A stretch of 40,386 bases of DNA, taken from contig JAPPGX010000171.1 in NCBI GenBank assembly GCA_028877265.1, positions 1-40,386 of the forward strand. The letters are read 5' to 3'. This document shows positions 25,379 to 33,115 of the stretch, piece after piece. Position 1 is the first letter of the stretch; the number at the start of each line of letters is the position of its first letter. This DNA is from Acidobacteriota bacterium. Its GTDB lineage: Bacteria > Acidobacteriota > Vicinamibacteria > Marinacidobacterales > Marinacidobacteraceae. The notes below the pieces were generated by a model that ran no database searches, had not been told where the DNA came from, and saw only the letters and a program-made list of their open reading frames with translations. The position numbers and the translations under genes were made by a program.

Positions 25379-26251
25379 GTGGCGCCGCGGGGGTGGGAAG
25401 ACGCCGTCGAGCGCGTGTACCGGCGGCACGGCGCCGGCAGTCTCGGCTCCGACCCCCTCCAGTTCCCCCGCCGCCTCCGGCGCGCCGACGATCGGGAGAT
25501 TGCGGCCTTCTTCGCCGCGTCGTTTTCCTATGGGAACGCCCGCGCCGTGTGCTCCTCGCTCGAGCGCGTCTTCGCGTGGACCGGGCCGCATCCCGCGCGG
25601 TTCGTGCGGGAATTCGAGCCGAAGCGGGAGGCTTCCGCGTTGGGCGGCTTCCGGCACCGGTGGTCAAGCGCCGCAGACCTCATCCAGCTCGCGATCATGC
25701 TGCGCGGCATCCTAGAACAGCACGGGACACTGGAAGCCCTGTTTGGCCGGAGCGTCGTCCGGGGGTCCGGCGGACGGGTGGACCTGGCGGCGAGCATCGC
25801 GCGGTTCCGGCGGGCCGCCCTGGCCTTCTACGAGGCGCCGGCGGAGACCGAAGGTGCGTCCCGGCCCGGTCCCCGCTACTTCTTCCCGGACCCGCGGACC
25901 TCGGCCGCCAAGCGCACCACCATGTTCCTGCGGTGGGTCGTGCGGCCGGACGACGGCCTGGACCTCGGGCTCTGGGACTGCCTTCACCCGCGGGACCTGG
26001 TGGCGCCGCTCGACACCCACATGTTTCTGATTGCCCGGCGGCTGCGCCTGACGCGCCGGAAGACCCCGGCCTGGCAAGCGGCGCTGGACCTGACGCGCGG
26101 GCTCCGGCGGCTGGACCCGGAGGATCCGGTGAAGTACGACTTCGCGCTCAGCCGCCTGGGGATCGTGGAGGGGTGTCCCCGGCATCACCGGAGTGAGCCA
26201 TGCGAGTTGTGTGGGCTGCTGGGGCGGACGGGACAGCGTCCGCGTCGTTAA
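25379..26251 (+). CDS. TIGR02757 / DUF2400 family protein
   Basis: A 290-residue protein matching the TIGR02757 pattern: LGSDPLQFPRRLRRADDREIAAFFAASFSYGN near the start (read in two pieces), MFLRWVVRPDDGLDLGLW, VAPLDTHMFLIARRL and a C-terminal cysteine cluster C-PRHHRSEP-C-EL-C. The fold is thought to be related to HhH base-excision glycosylases, and the cysteines may hold an iron-sulfur cluster; its function is not established. The start is GTG 25379, 6 bases after the pyrC stop, with an imperfect binding site. It faces the TolC-like gene; a double-hairpin repeat lies between their 3' ends. Confidence 0.87.
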   Translation: MAPRGWEDAVERVYRRHGAGSLGSDPLQFPRRLRRADDREIAAFFAASFSYGNARAVCSSLERVFAWTGPHPARFVREFEPKREASALGGFRHRWSSAADLIQLAIMLRGILEQHGTLEALFGRSVVRGSGGRVDLAASIARFRRAALAFYEAPAETEGASRPGPRYFFPDPRTSAAKRTTMFLRWVVRPDDGLDLGLWDCLHPRDLVAPLDTHMFLIARRLRLTRRKTPAWQAALDLTRGLRRLDPEDPVKYDFALSRLGIVEGCPRHHRSEPCELCGLLGRTGQRPRR

Positions 26252-26272
26252 GCGAAACAGCATCACGCCGCC

Positions 26273-26313
26273 GCCCGCCTACGGCGGGCTGTGCCGGCTG
26301 AAGCCGGCGTTCC
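26273..26313. repeat. Double-hairpin dispersed repeat, copy 3 (inverted)
   Basis: GCCCGCC/GGCGGGC with loop TAC (26273-26289) is followed by GCCGGCT/AGCCGGC with a 2-base loop (26293-26308) and then GTTCC. It is the reverse complement of the plan at 92-134, including the GGAAC edge. It sits between two convergent genes, the usual place for REP elements or bidirectional terminators. Confidence 0.65.
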
Positions 26314-26314
26314 C

Positions 26315-27871
26315 TTACCGGACCGTTACCCGGGAGCGTTCGGCGAGGGTGCCCTGGGCGCGCTCCACCGCGACGATGGCCTTGTTGTAGTCGATGATCG
26401 CCTGGAGTTCGTTGGCCCGGGCCTGGGCGAGGTCGCGCTGCGCCTGCACGATGAAGTAGCTGGTGGTCATGCCGACCTCGAACTTCTTCTGCTCGGCGTC
26501 GAGGCTCGCCTCCTGCAACTCGCGCGCGACCCGGCTGGCGTCGATCCGCCGCCGGTTCGTCTCGACCTGGCGCACCGCGGTGCGCACCTCCTGGGCGATC
26601 AGGACCTCCTGTTGACGGATGGTTTCGCGCTGCCGGGTGAGATCGGTCTGCGCCTGGGCGTGGTTCGCGTGGGCCTCGTTGGGACCGATGGGGTACGAGA
26701 AGGAGAGACCGACCTGCCAGTCGCGGTAGTCGAGGCCACTCATTTGGGAAAGCGCATCGCCGTAGCCACCGGGGATCGTTTCGACGGTGGGCCCGAAGAA
26801 CCCCTCTCGCAGGAGCTGCGTACCGCCGACGCCGGTGAGCTGGACCACCCCCACGAGGTCCACGGAGGGAAGCGTCTGGTTGCGGAAGAACCGGACGTCG
26901 TACTGGTTGGTGTCCAACTGGACGCGCTGGGACCGCAACTCGGGCCGGCGCTGGAGCGCCACCCGGATGGCGTCTTCGGTGTCAACGGCATAGTCCTCGT
27001 TCGACGGAGCGTCGATCGGCCGGATCGCCCCATCCCAGAACCCGACTCCGTCGGGATCGCGGATCAGCGCCTTGAGCGCGTCCTCGGTCTGGCGGATCTG
27101 CTCTTCCGCCAGGATCAGCTCTTCCTCGCGGGCCGCCGCCTCGGCCTGGGCCTGCAGGACGTCGATCGGCGCCATGGTCCCCACTTCCACCTGCACCTGG
27201 TTGTTGCGCAGCAGGTCCTGGGCCAGCTCCAGCGACTGCGTGGCGACCTCGTGGCTTCGGATGGCGAAGACGAGATCCCAGTAGGCGTTCTGAACGTCGC
27301 GCAGGACATCCAGCACGCTGGTCTCGAACTCGTGGCCCGCCTGCCGCTCGCCGTTCTGCGAAACCACGATCTGGCGCCGCTGCGGGTCGGCGCGGAAGTT
27401 CTGGAGCAGTGGCTGGGCAACCTGGGCATTGAGCGTGCTGCGGTAGCGCGGGTTGAAGGTGAAGAACTGGCTGTTCGTGGCCAGGCGGTTGTTGTTGAAC
27501 TGGACCGAGTAGTTGGCGCCGAAGGGGAGTTGCTGCTCGAAGCGCAGGTTGTAGTTCAGGTTGTCGCGTTCGTTCTGGGAGGCCCCGTCGAGCTGGCTCT
27601 CCGCCGGTGAGAGGCTCTCCTGGAGGTTGGTGTCCAGCACCAGGTTCGGGGTGTACACCCGGCGGGCAGCCGACAGCGCGAAGGTCGACGACTGCCGGGC
27701 CAACCGCGAAATCTGAACGCTCAGATTGTTCTCGAGCGCCTGCTGGATGGCGTCTTCGAGGCTCAGCTCGAGCGGCGCCGGCTGGCCGGCGGCGTCCTCC
27801 TCGGGAGCACCTGCGAAGGCCATGACCGGCAGGCCCAGCGAAAGGACAAGAATTGCGGTGGTGGTGCGCAT
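26315..27871 (-). CDS. TolC-family outer-membrane efflux protein
   Basis: A 518-residue protein with a signal peptide (TAILVLSLGLPVMAFAGA) and the two-fold repeated helical pattern of outer-membrane efflux proteins. The first half opens with LSLEDAIQQALENNLSVQISRL. The second has DALKALIRDPDGVGFWDGAI, later ALQRRPELRSQRVQLDTNQYDVRFF, and long alanine/glutamine-rich helices that would form the periplasmic tunnel. Strand-like segments RYRSTLNAQVAQPLLQNF and WQVGLSFSYPIGP fit the barrel. No pump or membrane-fusion gene adjoins it, so its partners are elsewhere. ATG 27871 follows AGGAG, which lies in a small inverted repeat (GAGG-AGAAA-CCTC) that might partly hide the site. Confidence 0.92.
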   Translation of the reverse strand: MRTTTAILVLSLGLPVMAFAGAPEEDAAGQPAPLELSLEDAIQQALENNLSVQISRLARQSSTFALSAARRVYTPNLVLDTNLQESLSPAESQLDGASQNERDNLNYNLRFEQQLPFGANYSVQFNNNRLATNSQFFTFNPRYRSTLNAQVAQPLLQNFRADPQRRQIVVSQNGERQAGHEFETSVLDVLRDVQNAYWDLVFAIRSHEVATQSLELAQDLLRNNQVQVEVGTMAPIDVLQAQAEAAAREEELILAEEQIRQTEDALKALIRDPDGVGFWDGAIRPIDAPSNEDYAVDTEDAIRVALQRRPELRSQRVQLDTNQYDVRFFRNQTLPSVDLVGVVQLTGVGGTQLLREGFFGPTVETIPGGYGDALSQMSGLDYRDWQVGLSFSYPIGPNEAHANHAQAQTDLTRQRETIRQQEVLIAQEVRTAVRQVETNRRRIDASRVARELQEASLDAEQKKFEVGMTTSYFIVQAQRDLAQARANELQAIIDYNKAIVAVERAQGTLAERSRVTVR

Positions 27872-28014
27872 GAGGTTTCTCCTCGAGAAGGAACGGGGAA
27901 GCGGTCCGGCAGGGATCTCATCTACAAGACGCGCCCAAGCCGAATTTTCTACCGTCACTCCATGAATACGCACATCCCCCGCTCGAGGTTTCACCTCTGA
28001 GTCTCCAAGGCACC

Positions 28015-28869
28015 GTGGGATCCACGGTCCGCGTGCGTCTGGATCTCGCCTATGACGGGACCGACTTCGCCGGCTGGCAGGCGCAGCCGGACCGCGACAC
28101 CGTCCAGGGGCGCATCGAAGCAGCCGTCGGGCGGCTCTACCGCCGGCCCCCCGGGCAAAGGACGCCCGTGGTCGGCGCCGGGAGGACCGACGCCGGGGTG
28201 CACGCCGAAGGACAGGTGGCTCATTTCGACGCGCCCGCGAGGATTCCGCCCGCGGGAATCCGGGCGGGGCTGAACGCCCTGCTGCCCGACGCGATCCGGG
28301 TTCTCGCCGCGGCGGAAGCCGGGCCGGACTTCCACGCCCGGTTCAGTGCGGCCGGCAAGACGTACCGCTATCACCTGCTGACGGAGACGATGGCTTCACC
28401 CCTGCGAAGCCGCTACGCCTGGCCGGTCGGGGACGGCCTCTCCCGGGAGGCGATGGAAGAGGGCGCCGCCGCTCTCACGGGCCGCCACGACTTCCGCGCC
28501 TTCTTCACCGCACCTCCCGGCGAAGAGCCGGAAACACCCGTCCGGAACGTCTTCACCGCGCGCCTTGACGCAGCCGGCAGTGAGCTGGTCTTCGAAGTCA
28601 CGGCGGAGGGGTTCCTCCGCTACATGGTTCGCCGGATGGTGGGGACCCTGGTGGCGATCGGGCGCGGTCAACTTCCGCCCGAGCGGGTCGCCGAGATGCT
28701 TCGCGATCCCGAAGCGTCGGGTCCCAGGTTCCGGGCGCCCGCGGCCGGGCTCCGCCTCTATCGCGTGCATTACCGGCATGGAAGCGGAACGAATCCCGCC
28801 CCGTCAGTCCCGGATGGAGGCGAGCCGGGCACTGCTAAATTGGCGGGTCCGTGCCCGGGAGCTCCGTGA
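28015..28869 (+). CDS. truA: tRNA pseudouridine(38-40) synthase TruA
   Basis: TruA modifies uridines 38-40 of the tRNA anticodon arm. The 284-residue protein has the N-terminal motif LAYDGTDFAGWQAQP, the catalytic aspartate in GAGRTDAGVHAEGQVAHF, SAAGKTYRYHLL and the C-terminal FLRYMVRRMVGTLVAIGRG. The start is GTG 28015, with AAGG a few bases upstream. About 20 residues at the C-terminus run past the usual family end and overlap the start of uppS (28851). Confidence 0.96.
   Translation: MGSTVRVRLDLAYDGTDFAGWQAQPDRDTVQGRIEAAVGRLYRRPPGQRTPVVGAGRTDAGVHAEGQVAHFDAPARIPPAGIRAGLNALLPDAIRVLAAAEAGPDFHARFSAAGKTYRYHLLTETMASPLRSRYAWPVGDGLSREAMEEGAAALTGRHDFRAFFTAPPGEEPETPVRNVFTARLDAAGSELVFEVTAEGFLRYMVRRMVGTLVAIGRGQLPPERVAEMLRDPEASGPRFRAPAAGLRLYRVHYRHGSGTNPAPSVPDGGEPGTAKLAGPCPGAP
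28833..28841 (+). promoter_or_regulatory. Extended -10 box before uppS
   Basis: TGCTAAATT lies inside the end of truA and ends 9 bases before GTG 28851. It may give uppS-cdsA their own near-leaderless promoter. Confidence 0.4.
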
Positions 28870-29627
28870 CCATCGACATCGCTCCCGAGGAGGAAACCGC
28901 CGGACTCCTCGCGCGGATCGATCGCACCCGGCTGCCGCTTCACGTTGCCGCGATCATGGACGGGAACGGGCGCTGGGCGGCCGCCCGCGGACTCCCCCGG
29001 GTCGAGGGACACGCAGCCGGGGTGGAGTCGGTCCGGGATACCGTCGAGGGCGCCGCCAGCCTGGGACTGGGGGCCCTCACCATGTTCGCCTTCTCCATCG
29101 AGAACTGGAGCCGGCCTCCCGAGGAGGTCGAGGTGCTCATGGAGCTGGTCAAGCGCTACCTGCGGCTCGAGACCGAGAACCTGATCGCGAACGACATCCG
29201 TTTCCGGCCCATCGGACGACTGGGCGAGTTGCCCGCCGATGTCCAGGCGATGCTGCAGGAGACCGCCGGCGCCACCGCGCACTGTGAGGGGCTCGGCCTC
29301 AATATCGCCCTGAACTATGGAGGCCGGGCCGAAATCGTGGACGCCGCGCGGCGTATCGCCGAGCAGGCGGCGCGCGAAGGCAAGGCGCCCGCACTCGATG
29401 AGCACGCCTTCGGGGAATACCTGTACACCCGCGGGCTTCCCGACCCCGACCTGTTGATCCGCACCAGCGGCGAGGAGAGGGTTTCCAACTTCCTCCTCTT
29501 CCAGAGCGCCTACACGGAATTCTGGACGACGCCCACGTTCTGGCCGGATTTCCGGCGGCGGCACCTCTTCGAGGCAATCCTCGCCTACCAGAGCCGCAGC
29601 CGGAGGTACGGCGGAATCTCCGACTAG
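28851..29627 (+). CDS. uppS: Undecaprenyl diphosphate synthase
   Basis: UppS makes the C55 lipid carrier for peptidoglycan and other polymers by cis-prenyl addition. The 258-residue protein has AAIMDGNGRWAAARGLPR with the essential aspartate, FAFSIENWSRP, and the C-terminal signature LLIRTSGEERVSNFLLFQSAYTEF (read in two pieces), then FWPDF. Start GTG 28851 or GTG 28866 are both possible, and neither has a clear Shine-Dalgarno. cdsA follows 12 bases on, as in most bacteria. Confidence 0.96.
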   Translation: MPGSSVTIDIAPEEETAGLLARIDRTRLPLHVAAIMDGNGRWAAARGLPRVEGHAAGVESVRDTVEGAASLGLGALTMFAFSIENWSRPPEEVEVLMELVKRYLRLETENLIANDIRFRPIGRLGELPADVQAMLQETAGATAHCEGLGLNIALNYGGRAEIVDAARRIAEQAAREGKAPALDEHAFGEYLYTRGLPDPDLLIRTSGEERVSNFLLFQSAYTEFWTTPTFWPDFRRRHLFEAILAYQSRSRRYGGISD

Positions 29628-29639
29628 CGGGCAGCCGGC

Positions 29640-30464
29640 ATGCGGCGGGTCATCAGTGCGGCAGTGGTCGCCGCGGGCACGCTGGCCCTCTGTCTGCTCG
29701 TGCCCGCCTGGATTCGCCAGCTCGCCATCCTGCTCGCGGCGGCCTACGCCTGCCGGGAGGCGATGCGGATGGCGGGCGCGATTCAGGCGCCCGGGGACGA
29801 GCCCGAGGCTTCCGGCGGGGGGAGCGTGCCGGCGGCGGGCCTGGCCGCAACCGTGGTGCTGATGCTGCTGGTGGCTGGCTTCGGCATCTCCAGCGGTCCG
29901 AGCGCGGTGCCGCTGGCGGCGATGGCACTCCTCGCGATCGCCGCGCTCGTCCTGCCGGCCACGCCGCGGACGCTGGGCTGGCTTGGGGCCGCGGCGCTCG
30001 CCGCCCTGTGGATCGGTTTTCCCACGGCGGCGCTGCTCGCCCTGACCTCGGGTGAGGATGGGGGAAGAATCCTGCTTTTCCTGCTCGCCACCGTGATGGT
30101 GGGAGAGGCGGGGGCTTTCTGTGGAGGCAAGCTGATTGGTGGTCCCCGCCTCGCGCCCGCGCTGAGTCCCGGCAAGACGTGGGCGGGCTTCGTCGCCCAA
30201 CTGGTCTTCGGCGGCGCCGCCGGGGCGGCGGCGGTCCCGCTCCTCTCCTCGGAACTCGGGCCCGGGATCGGAAGTGCGCTCGGGGTTGGGATCTCGGCAG
30301 CCGCAGCCCTCGGAGACCTGTTCGAGTCCTTCTGGAAACGGGCCTCGGGCCGCAAGGACAGCGGGCGCATCATTCCCGGCCACGGGGGCCTGCTCGACCG
30401 GATCGACGGCGTGCTGTTCGGGGCGCTGGCGCTGCTGGCGGCGTCCGTGTTCGTGGCGTTCTAG
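29640..30464 (+). CDS. cdsA: Phosphatidate cytidylyltransferase
   Basis: CdsA forms CDP-diacylglycerol, the precursor of all major phospholipids, in the inner membrane. The 274-residue protein has about eight hydrophobic segments and the C-terminal family signature: LSPGKTWAGFVAQ, SAAAALGDLFESFWKRASGRKDSG (read in two pieces) and IIPGHGGLLDRIDGVLF. The N-terminal half is less conserved, as is usual. It ends 33 bases from the end of rseP, which is read from the other strand. Confidence 0.94.
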   Translation: MRRVISAAVVAAGTLALCLLVPAWIRQLAILLAAAYACREAMRMAGAIQAPGDEPEASGGGSVPAAGLAATVVLMLLVAGFGISSGPSAVPLAAMALLAIAALVLPATPRTLGWLGAAALAALWIGFPTAALLALTSGEDGGRILLFLLATVMVGEAGAFCGGKLIGGPRLAPALSPGKTWAGFVAQLVFGGAAGAAAVPLLSSELGPGIGSALGVGISAAAALGDLFESFWKRASGRKDSGRIIPGHGGLLDRIDGVLFGALALLAASVFVAF

Positions 30465-30497
30465 CGACCCCGTCCTGGCGGGGAGACCGCGGACTCG

Positions 30498-31814
30498 TCA
30501 GCCGAAGAGGCCGGTCTTCGACAGGTCGAGGTACACGACGAGCACGAAGACCAGGAGCATGAAAGCGGCGCCCGCGACCATGAGCGCCTTGCGCATGCCG
30601 AGGCTGAGGTCGCGCCGCGCCGCGGATTCCACGAGCAGCACCGCGATCTGTCCGCCGTCGAGGACCGGAATCGGCAGCAGGTTCAGCACTCCGAGGCTGA
30701 GGCTCAGGATCGCCATCAGGAGCAGCACGTCGGTGGGGCCGCGGCGGAGCGCCTCCCCGGAGGCCTGCGCGATCCCGATGGGGCCCGAGAACTGACGCGG
30801 CGAACCCTGGCCGCTGACCACGCGGCCGAGTTGGCCGACGGTGAGACCGCCCCAACGGACTGTTTCGGCCATCGCCTCCCGCACGGCGTCGGGGATCGAT
30901 TCCGCTCGTACCATCCGGAAGGGTGGCTGGAACTGCACCCCGACCTGGGGGACCGTCTCGCCGGTGTTCGGATCCTCCCGCAGTCGGGGAACGACCGAAA
31001 AGACGATCTGGCTCTCCCCGCGCTCGATGGCGACGGCGATCTCCCGCACGCCGGCGGAACGCACCAGGGCCGCTACCTCCGAGGTGCTCCCCACCGGCAT
31101 GCCGTCGACGCGCAGGATCCGGTCGCCCGGAGCAAAGCCGGCCTCGTCGGCGGGTGTGTCCGGGACGACCGCCCCAATGATGGGCGGATTCGGCGGATAG
31201 ATGCCGGCTACGCCCACCGCGTCGGGCCCCTCCGAACGGATTGCGACGGAAAAGTCCCGCTGCGCCCCGTCTCTCTCGACCCCGAAGACGACCTGCTGGT
31301 CCGGCCGGACGATGATGGCCTCCATCGCCGTCCGCCAGTCGGAAACCGGCTCGCCGGCGATGTTCACGATCCGGTCCCCGGCGCGAAGTCCCGCTACGTC
31401 AGCCGGGGAGCGTTCGGCCACGTAGGAGACGACCGGTGGATCGGACAGGCCGATCCGCCGCTCCATGCCGACATAGAAGAGCCCGGCCAGGATCGCGACC
31501 GCCAGCACGAAGTTCATGGCCGGGCCGGCGAAGAGAATGGCGAGCCGTTCCCCGCGGGTCCGGTTCTGGAGTTCGGCGGGGTCGTCGCTCCCGTACCCGG
31601 GCGCGTCGCCGGCCATCTTCACGTAGCCGCCGAGGGGCAGGAGGCCGATCGTCCACTCCGTATCCCCGATCCGCCGGCGGTAGACGTTCGGCGGGAAGCC
31701 GATCGAGAACGTCTCGACTCGAACCCCGATGAAACGCGCCGCCAGGTAGTGGCCGAACTCGTGGACGACGACGAGGGTGCCCACCACGAGCACGAAGGCG
31801 ATGAGGGTGAGCAC
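30498..31814 (-). CDS. rseP: Site-2 protease RseP
   Basis: RseP is an intramembrane zinc metalloprotease that cuts anti-sigma factors and remnant signal peptides. The 438-residue protein has the zinc motif HEFGH in VVVHEFGHYLAARFIGV, FSIGFPPNVYRRRIGDTEW, two PDZ-type domains (ADVAGLRAGDRIVNIAGEPV and DEAGFAPGDRILRVDGMPV) and the C-terminal NLLPIPVLDGG with the third zinc ligand. The start is GTG 31814, 2 bases after the dxr stop, so the two are one transcript. Confidence 0.95.
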   Translation of the reverse strand: MLTLIAFVLVVGTLVVVHEFGHYLAARFIGVRVETFSIGFPPNVYRRRIGDTEWTIGLLPLGGYVKMAGDAPGYGSDDPAELQNRTRGERLAILFAGPAMNFVLAVAILAGLFYVGMERRIGLSDPPVVSYVAERSPADVAGLRAGDRIVNIAGEPVSDWRTAMEAIIVRPDQQVVFGVERDGAQRDFSVAIRSEGPDAVGVAGIYPPNPPIIGAVVPDTPADEAGFAPGDRILRVDGMPVGSTSEVAALVRSAGVREIAVAIERGESQIVFSVVPRLREDPNTGETVPQVGVQFQPPFRMVRAESIPDAVREAMAETVRWGGLTVGQLGRVVSGQGSPRQFSGPIGIAQASGEALRRGPTDVLLLMAILSLSLGVLNLLPIPVLDGGQIAVLLVESAARRDLSLGMRKALMVAGAAFMLLVFVLVVYLDLSKTGLFG

Positions 31815-31816
31815 GG

Positions 31817-33004
31817 TCAGCGAGCCGTGGCCGGGACGCGATCCTCGACCAGGTCGCCGGCGTAGGCGCGCGCCCAGGCGTCGGCGCGGGCGACTCCCTC
31901 CAGGTCTTCGGGCTCGGCGGGAGAGTGGGCGGCCAGGGTCTCGCCCACGACGGACGGGATTCCGGGGAACGGGATCCGGCCGTCGAGGAAGGCCGCCACC
32001 GCGACCTCGTTCGCCGCGTTCAGTACCGCCGGAGCGTCCCCCCCGGCCGCCAGGGCCTCGGCGGCGAGCCGGAGGCAGGGGAAGCGGTCCGGATCGGGCG
32101 GCTCGAAGTGGAGGTCGAGCGGCTGATCGAGCGCCAGCGGGGCGAGTCCGGTCGGCAGGCGCTCGGGCCAAGTGAGGGCGTACTGCACTGGCGTCCGCAT
32201 GTGCGTGACTCCGAGCTGCGCCAGGATCGAGCCGTCCTCGAACTCGACCATGGAGTGGACGATGGACTCCGGGTGGACCACCACCCGGATCGCTTCCGGC
32301 GGCTGATCGAAGAGCCAGCGCGCCTCGATCATCTCGAGGCCCTTGTTCATCATCGTCGCGGAGTCGATGGTGATCTTGGGCCCCATTTGCCAGGTGGGAT
32401 GGCGGAGCGCGTGTTCCGGGGTCGCGCCGGCAATCTCGGCGGCCGAGGCCGTGCGGAACGGACCTCCGGAGGCGGTGAGCCAGAGGCGGCGGACAGGGTC
32501 CCGCCGGTCTGCAAGGCACTGGTGAATCGCGGCGTGCTCGCTGTCCACCGGAATCAGCCGGGCCCCGGATGCGGTTGCAGCGCGCGCCATCACCGCTCCG
32601 GCGGCCACCAGCGATTCCTTGTTGGCGAGGCCGACGACCTTACCGGCGCGAAGGGCGGCGAGCGTCGGGCGGAGGCCCGCCGCGCCGACGATCCCCGAAA
32701 TCACGAATCCGGCGCCCGGCGCGGCGGCGGCCCGCTCGAGCCCGCCGGGGCCTCCCGCGACCGCGATCCCCGGCAGGCGCCCCCCGTAGGCGTGTTCGAA
32801 CTTCTCGGCCTCCTCTTCGCGGCCGAGGGCCACGAGTTCGGGCCGGTGGCGCTCACACAGCGAGTAGAGCCGATCGGAAGCGCGGCCGGCCGCAAGCGCG
32901 ACGACCCGGAACCGGTCCGGGTAGCGGTCCACCACCTCGAGGGTGGTCGAACCGATCGAGCCGGTCGCCCCGAGGATGGAAACACCGCGGATTTCCGGAC
33001 TCAT
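31817..33004 (-). CDS. dxr: 1-deoxy-D-xylulose 5-phosphate reductoisomerase
   Basis: Dxr carries out the second step of the MEP isoprenoid pathway, giving the precursors that UppS uses. The 395-residue protein begins with the NADPH site ILGATGSIGSTTLEVV. It carries ANKESLVAAG, the metal-binding IPVDSEHAAIHQC, the substrate loop TASGGPFR, PTWQMGPKITIDSATMMNKGLE (in two parts) and HPESIVHSMVEF. ATG 33004 has no strong ribosome binding site; a minus-strand TACAAT box at 33051-33056 is a possible promoter. dxr-rseP point towards truA-uppS-cdsA, although in many genomes all five run in one direction. Confidence 0.96.
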   Translation of the reverse strand: MSPEIRGVSILGATGSIGSTTLEVVDRYPDRFRVVALAAGRASDRLYSLCERHRPELVALGREEEAEKFEHAYGGRLPGIAVAGGPGGLERAAAAPGAGFVISGIVGAAGLRPTLAALRAGKVVGLANKESLVAAGAVMARAATASGARLIPVDSEHAAIHQCLADRRDPVRRLWLTASGGPFRTASAAEIAGATPEHALRHPTWQMGPKITIDSATMMNKGLEMIEARWLFDQPPEAIRVVVHPESIVHSMVEFEDGSILAQLGVTHMRTPVQYALTWPERLPTGLAPLALDQPLDLHFEPPDPDRFPCLRLAAEALAAGGDAPAVLNAANEVAVAAFLDGRIPFPGIPSVVGETLAAHSPAEPEDLEGVARADAWARAYAGDLVEDRVPATAR

Positions 33005-33050
33005 CGTTTCGTGATCACCCTGGGAGGCCTGCTTCTTCGCCGGCGCCACG

Positions 33051-33056
33051 ATTGTA
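33051..33056 (-). promoter_or_regulatory. -10-like box before dxr
   Basis: On the minus strand TACAAT lies 46 bases before ATG 33004. It shares the 111-base divergent region with the TAACAT box of the enolase-family gene. Confidence 0.35.
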
Positions 33057-33096
33057 GAGCCGCGAAGGACCCGACCCGGTCGGCCCTGGCGACCCT

Positions 33097-33102
33097 TAAC
33101 AT
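33097..33102 (+). promoter_or_regulatory. -10-like box before the MenC2-like gene
   Basis: TAACAT ends 13 bases before ATG 33116, and no Shine-Dalgarno lies between them. Confidence 0.35.
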
Positions 33103-33115
33103 TCGGGGCCGCCGC

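Noticed and set aside
28770..30383. Long antisense frame opposite uppS and cdsA
   Set aside because: Same reason: both sense genes are unmistakable, and the antisense product has no domain character.
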